Shown: piece after piece, positions 34,316 to 37,620 of the stretch
Numbering within the stretch: the stretch's first letter is position 1
Layout: each line of letters begins with the position of its first letter
Source of the DNA: Marinifilum sp.
Lineage (GTDB): Bacteria > Bacteroidota > Bacteroidia > Bacteroidales > CG2-30-32-10
Reading direction: 5' to 3'
Assembly (NCBI GenBank): GCA_020718065.1
Contig: DYDE01000026.1
Span: 1-37,620, forward strand
Length of the DNA stretch: 37,620 nucleotides
Notes under the pieces: generated by a model
Told to the model about the DNA's origin: nothing
The model's database searches: none
Seen by the model: the letters and a program-made list of their open reading frames with translations, nothing else
Translations under genes and position numbers: made by a program

Positions 34316-35689
34316 ATGTTTAGATTATTAAAGATATTCTTAGCTATATTATTTCTGTCTATAATAAATAATAGTTATTGTCAAGATAAGAAAACAAAGC
34401 AACAAACACGTATCTTATTTGTTTTTGATGCATCGCAGAGTATGTATGGTAGGTGGCAAAGTGATATGAAGATCAATATTGCTCAAAAAATATTATCAGA
34501 AATTCTCGATAGCCTTAAATCAGAAGAAAATGTAGAACTTGGACTCAGGGTTTATGGGCATCAAAAAAACTATCCGCCACAGGACTGTGATGACACCAAG
34601 CTTGAAGTGCCTATTGGGAAAAATAATGTAGAAAAAATTCAACAAAAACTAAAGACGCTTATTCCAAAAGGGACTACTCCCATAGCAGCCACATTAGCAG
34701 AATGTGGAAATGATTTTACTCCTTGCGATAATTGCAGGAATATTATAATACTGATAACTGATGGGCTTGAAGAATGCAATGGAGACCCTTGTGCTGTTTC
34801 TCAAGCGCTTCAAAAAGAAGGAATAATATTAAAACCTTTCATTATTGGTATTGGGAAGAATTTTAAAACTTCTTTCGATTGTGTGGGTAATTATTATGAC
34901 GCTTCCAGTGAAGAATTTTATAAAATTGCGCTTAAAACCGTAATTGCTCAGGCATTAAATTCTACTACAGCTCAGGTTAATCTATTTGACACTTATGGAA
35001 AACCAACCGAAACAAATGTTGATATGACTTTTTATGATAATTTTTCGGGGCTTGTTCAGTATAATTTAATCCATACTATTAATAAATTTGGATTTCCAGA
35101 CACACTCGTTCTTGATCCATTGATGAAATACAACTTAGTTGTCCACACTTTGCCTCCTTTATATGCAAATAATATTGCAATAGAACCAGGCAAACACACC
35201 ATAATAAATTTAAATGCCCCACAGGGCTTTCTAATGCTTAAAGTTGGAGGAACAAAAGGGATACAGAAAAATCCAAAATGTATTGTCCGCCAAACAGGGA
35301 AATCTGAAATAGTTAATGTTCAAAACTTCGACGATTTAGAAAAATATATAAAAGGGAAATATGATCTTGAGATTTTAACATTGCCAAGATTATATATCTC
35401 AAATGTAGATATCCCACAAACATTAACTACAACAGTAGAAATTCCAGAACCTGGAGTTGTTACTATAGATAAGCCTGCTATTGGGGTGGGATGTATATTG
35501 GTTGAAGAAAAAAACAAACTCAATTGGGTTTGCAATCTTGACGAGTTTGGTATGAAAGATATTTTCAATTTACAACCCGGCAATTATAGGGTTATATACC
35601 GTTCAAAAAACTTATATAGTTCGGTATTTAGTATTGAAAAGAAATTTAAAGTTGAATCTAGCAAATATATTACAGTTAAGCTTTATTAA
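34316..35689 (+). CDS. Exported von Willebrand factor A domain protein
   Basis: 457 residues with a signal peptide (MFRLLKIFLAIL to SYCQ) and then a VWA domain (about 30-215). The metal-ion-dependent adhesion site is DASQSM (DxSxS), the Thr in PKGTTPIAATL and the Asp in ILITDGLEE. The cysteine-rich parts (CGNDFTPCDNCRN, CNGDPCAV) suggest disulfides and an extracytoplasmic location. The C-terminal half is beta-rich with repeated carboxypeptidase-like modules and has no sorting domain. It lies 20 bases after the transketolase N gene and 15 bases before the C gene, so it is co-transcribed with a cytoplasmic enzyme it cannot meet. Function unknown. Confidence 0.85.
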   Translation: MFRLLKIFLAILFLSIINNSYCQDKKTKQQTRILFVFDASQSMYGRWQSDMKINIAQKILSEILDSLKSEENVELGLRVYGHQKNYPPQDCDDTKLEVPIGKNNVEKIQQKLKTLIPKGTTPIAATLAECGNDFTPCDNCRNIIILITDGLEECNGDPCAVSQALQKEGIILKPFIIGIGKNFKTSFDCVGNYYDASSEEFYKIALKTVIAQALNSTTAQVNLFDTYGKPTETNVDMTFYDNFSGLVQYNLIHTINKFGFPDTLVLDPLMKYNLVVHTLPPLYANNIAIEPGKHTIINLNAPQGFLMLKVGGTKGIQKNPKCIVRQTGKSEIVNVQNFDDLEKYIKGKYDLEILTLPRLYISNVDIPQTLTTTVEIPEPGVVTIDKPAIGVGCILVEEKNKLNWVCNLDEFGMKDIFNLQPGNYRVIYRSKNLYSSVFSIEKKFKVESSKYITVKLY

Positions 35690-35704
35690 AAAAATACATA
35701 ATTT

Positions 35705-36664
35705 TTGTTTATGAAGAAATACAACTATACAGAAAAGCAAGAAACCCGTGGTGGATTTGGAGAAGGATTGCTTGAAGCAGGAAAAACGAATCAAAATGTG
35801 ATAGCATTAACTGCAGATTTGCTAACTTCTATGAAAATGGATGCTTTTGTAAAAGAATTTCCTGACAGATTTGTTCAGGTAGGTATTGCTGAAGCAAATA
35901 TGATAGGTATTGCTGCGGGATTGACCATTGGTGGAAAGATTCCTTTTGCAGGAACCTTTGCTAATTTTGCTACAGCCAGGGTTTACGATCAAATAAGGCA
36001 ATGTGTAGCTTATTCAAATAAAAATGTAAAGATTTGTGCTTCTCATGCGGGATTAACTCTTGGAGAAGATGGTGCAACTCACCAGATTTTAGAAGATATT
36101 GGATTGATAAAAATGTTACCCAATATGACAGTGATTGTTCCTTGCGATTTCAATCAGACAAAAGCTGCAACCATTGCGATTGCTAACTATAATGGACCTG
36201 TTTATCTTAGGTTTGGAAGACCAAAAGTACCAAACTTTACATCTTTAAATGAAAAATTTGAAATAGGAAAAGCTATTGTATTGAACAAAGGTAAAGATGT
36301 TACCATATTTGCATGTGGTCACCTGGTATGGAAAGCAATAGAAGCCGGAGAAATTCTTGCTCAAAAGGGAATTGATGCGGAAATAATAAATATACACACC
36401 ATTAAACCTTTAGATACGTTGGCAGTATTAAATTCTGTTAAAAAAACCAAATGTGTGGTTACAGCAGAAGAACACATGATCAATGGAGGATTAGGAGACA
36501 GCATTGCGCAATTATTAGGGAGAAATTTTCCTTTACCAATAGAAATGGTTGGCGTTATGGATAAATTTGGTGAAAGTGGAACCCCAGAAGAACTAATGGT
36601 TGCATACGGTTTAGACACTATTAATATTGTTGATGCTGCATTAAAAGCTATTTCGAGAAAGTAA
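35705..36664 (+). CDS. Transketolase, C-terminal subunit
   Basis: 319 residues with the pyrimidine-binding and C-terminal domains: ETRGGFGEGLLEAGKTN, VQVGIAEANMIGIAAGL with the catalytic Glu, PFAGTFANFATARVYDQIRQ, SHAGLTLGEDGATHQILEDI and the C-terminal VTAEEHMINGGLGDSIAQLL. It pairs with the N-terminal subunit encoded 1.4 kb upstream on the same transcript. The start at ATG 35705 lies 15 bases after the VWA stop; ATG 35711 (MKKYNYTEK) is an equally likely start. Sequence intact. Confidence 0.95.
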   Translation: MFMKKYNYTEKQETRGGFGEGLLEAGKTNQNVIALTADLLTSMKMDAFVKEFPDRFVQVGIAEANMIGIAAGLTIGGKIPFAGTFANFATARVYDQIRQCVAYSNKNVKICASHAGLTLGEDGATHQILEDIGLIKMLPNMTVIVPCDFNQTKAATIAIANYNGPVYLRFGRPKVPNFTSLNEKFEIGKAIVLNKGKDVTIFACGHLVWKAIEAGEILAQKGIDAEIINIHTIKPLDTLAVLNSVKKTKCVVTAEEHMINGGLGDSIAQLLGRNFPLPIEMVGVMDKFGESGTPEELMVAYGLDTINIVDAALKAISRK

Positions 36665-36775
36665 GCATTCTTATTATTTGTAATGTTTGATTGTAGATTT
36701 ACAAATTTTTAAAATTTGGAATACTACGTTTTTTCAAGGGTTTTCTTTATAACCTTAAAATAAACCGACTGGATT

Positions 36776-36807
36776 AAAAAAAGCCCCATCCCTTTCGGAA
36801 CGAGGCT
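36776..36807 (-). terminator. Rho-independent terminator of the fibronectin III-like gene
   Basis: On the - strand AGCCTCGTTCC and GGGATGGGGCT pair over 11 positions around a GAAA tetraloop once G.U pairs are counted, followed by seven T. On the + strand the same positions give A.C mismatches, so the hairpin is tuned for the - strand gene ending 25 bases upstream. Confidence 0.85.
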
Positions 36808-36832
36808 AAACTATCAATCCATTTTTTTATTA

Positions 36833-37447
36833 TTATGGAACCACTTTCATGATTGGTTCGCACCATGGCAACACTCCTTGTGGAACAACTGCCGCTACCC
36901 TAAACCAATACTTACCAGCACTGTCTAAATTCTGGATTACACACTTTGCCTGTGTGCTAATACCGGCATATATCCAAAGTTTATCATCATCCGGCAAAGG
37001 ACTTAGAACGTACTGCCATGCGTATGCACCTGCTCCTTTAACAGCTTTTCTTATTAATACTATACTGCCTTCTTCTGCACCAACCATTACTCTAAATTCT
37101 GGCCTGTTTGCAGGTGAAGGTTGCTTGCTTGCATGATAACCCGAACTGGCTATAATGGCTTCGTTGCCTTTTGCTATCCGGTTTACGTACAAAGCATTTA
37201 TTTTCAACAATTCTTCGAGTTCTTCCCGAAGAATTATCACTTCCTCTTTGGCCTCCTTGTCGCCTTTGAGAGCTTTTATATGTGTAACCTTAATATTATT
37301 TATCAATGTTTCTATATCTGATATGGATACATCAGGTGTAGGAAACTTTGGGTTTGTTTTCATACTGTCTATTATGCTTAAACAGAAGTCGATGAACATA
37401 ACCAACGACATTGGAATAAAATCCAATAAAACCTGTGTTTTTTTCAT
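36833..37447 (-). CDS. Fibronectin type III-like domain protein
   Basis: 204 residues. The N-terminal part (residues 1-30) is moderately hydrophobic but not a standard signal peptide. A helical region follows (about 40-95, DIETLINNIKVTHIKALKGDKEAKEEVIILREELEELL), then a beta domain (about 110-204) with YAWQYVLSPLPDDDKLWIYAG and AGKYWFRVAAVVPQGVLPWCEP, the strand pattern of a fibronectin III module. Similar short proteins occur singly in Bacteroidota genomes; no function known to me. It is followed by a perfect terminator, and about 90 bases upstream of its start lies a 21-bp repeat array. The domain call is moderate. Confidence 0.7.
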   Translation of the reverse strand: MKKTQVLLDFIPMSLVMFIDFCLSIIDSMKTNPKFPTPDVSISDIETLINNIKVTHIKALKGDKEAKEEVIILREELEELLKINALYVNRIAKGNEAIIASSGYHASKQPSPANRPEFRVMVGAEEGSIVLIRKAVKGAGAYAWQYVLSPLPDDDKLWIYAGISTQAKCVIQNLDSAGKYWFRVAAVVPQGVLPWCEPIMKVVP

Positions 37448-37546
37448 TTTATGATTTATTTAAGTTAATAATTTTGATTTATTAAATGGAATTGATAGTA
37501 TATCTTAACTAATTGTTTTACAAGCATTATTTGTTAAAAAAAAGAG

Positions 37547-37620
37547 AATCGGGTTGGTTTTTTCCAAAATCGGGGTGATTTTACCTCAAATCGGGTTGAT
37601 TTGATGTTAAATCGGGTTGA
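37547..37620. repeat. 21-bp-period iterons with core AAATCGGGTTGATTT, running off the window
   Basis: Four units are seen; their CGGG cores start at 37550, 37571, 37592 and 37613, an exact 21-base step. The 15-base core is conserved and the six bases between are variable. The core is an AAATC/GATTT dyad around GGGTT. On the - strand one frame reads STRFxxK-like heptads and ends at TAA 37534-37536; a + frame is also open, so coding cannot be decided from four units. The array continues past the window end. Confidence 0.75.

Noticed and set aside
37547-37620. CRISPR array
   Set aside because: Cores of 15 bases with 6-base gaps are far too short for repeats and spacers, and no cas gene is near.

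Overview
The window looks like part of a Bacteroidota (Bacteroidetes) chromosome. The DNA is AT-rich. Several promoters carry the phylum's TAnnTTTG -7 element. Type IX secretion (T9SS) signatures are present: a C-terminal sorting domain, a PorV/PorQ-type outer-membrane protein and a large TonB-dependent receptor. The two-component system is the LytS/LytTR kind with a periplasmic propeller. I saw no rRNA, tRNA, CRISPR array or insertion sequence.

Layout. 1-5.4 kb: a remnant of a tail-fibre S74 chaperone domain, then a four-gene + strand stress operon: MarR regulator with a Cys triad, ArsN2-like acetyltransferase, MATE exporter and bifunctional glutathione synthase GshF. A perfect 11-bp inverted repeat just before the MarR start is its likely operator. 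5.4-10.3 kb: an accessory stretch with two frameshifted genes, a delta-60 repeat T9SS protein flanked by two copies of a 70-bp intergenic repeat, a secreted amidohydrolase and a possible WapI-like immunity protein. 10.3-11.35 kb: a gene-free repeat island, including about 480 bp of degenerate 21-bp tandem repeats. 11.4-13.2 kb: two coiled-coil proteins, the second with two membrane segments, ended by a strong terminator. 13.2-16.0 kb (-): a MurD-type ligase directly behind a MurL-type epimerase, which suggests the alternative L-Glu-then-epimerise route to D-Glu in peptidoglycan. 16.1-17.6 kb: YqgE/AlgH, HIT protein and GreA. 17.7-26.6 kb (-): an envelope operon of TonB receptor, 1.35-kDa-residue-scale secreted protein (about 1350 aa) and PorV-like protein. 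26.9-33.1 kb (-): a four-gene operon of GT-C/TPR membrane protein, lysine-rich secreted protein, propeller histidine kinase and LytTR regulator. 33.4-36.7 kb (+): split transketolase with a von Willebrand A (VWA) protein gene between the two halves. 36.8-37.6 kb: a fibronectin III-like protein and a second 21-bp-period repeat running off the window edge.

How the genes may work together. A direct repeat that fits the LytTR binding consensus (two 9-mers, 12-bp spacer) lies between the LytTR regulator gene and the TonB receptor operon. This suggests the two-component system controls the envelope operon next to it. The two most unusual points are the MurD-MurL pair outside a division/cell-wall cluster and the two separate 21-bp-period arrays. 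All functional assignments come from motif recognition by eye; no search was run.
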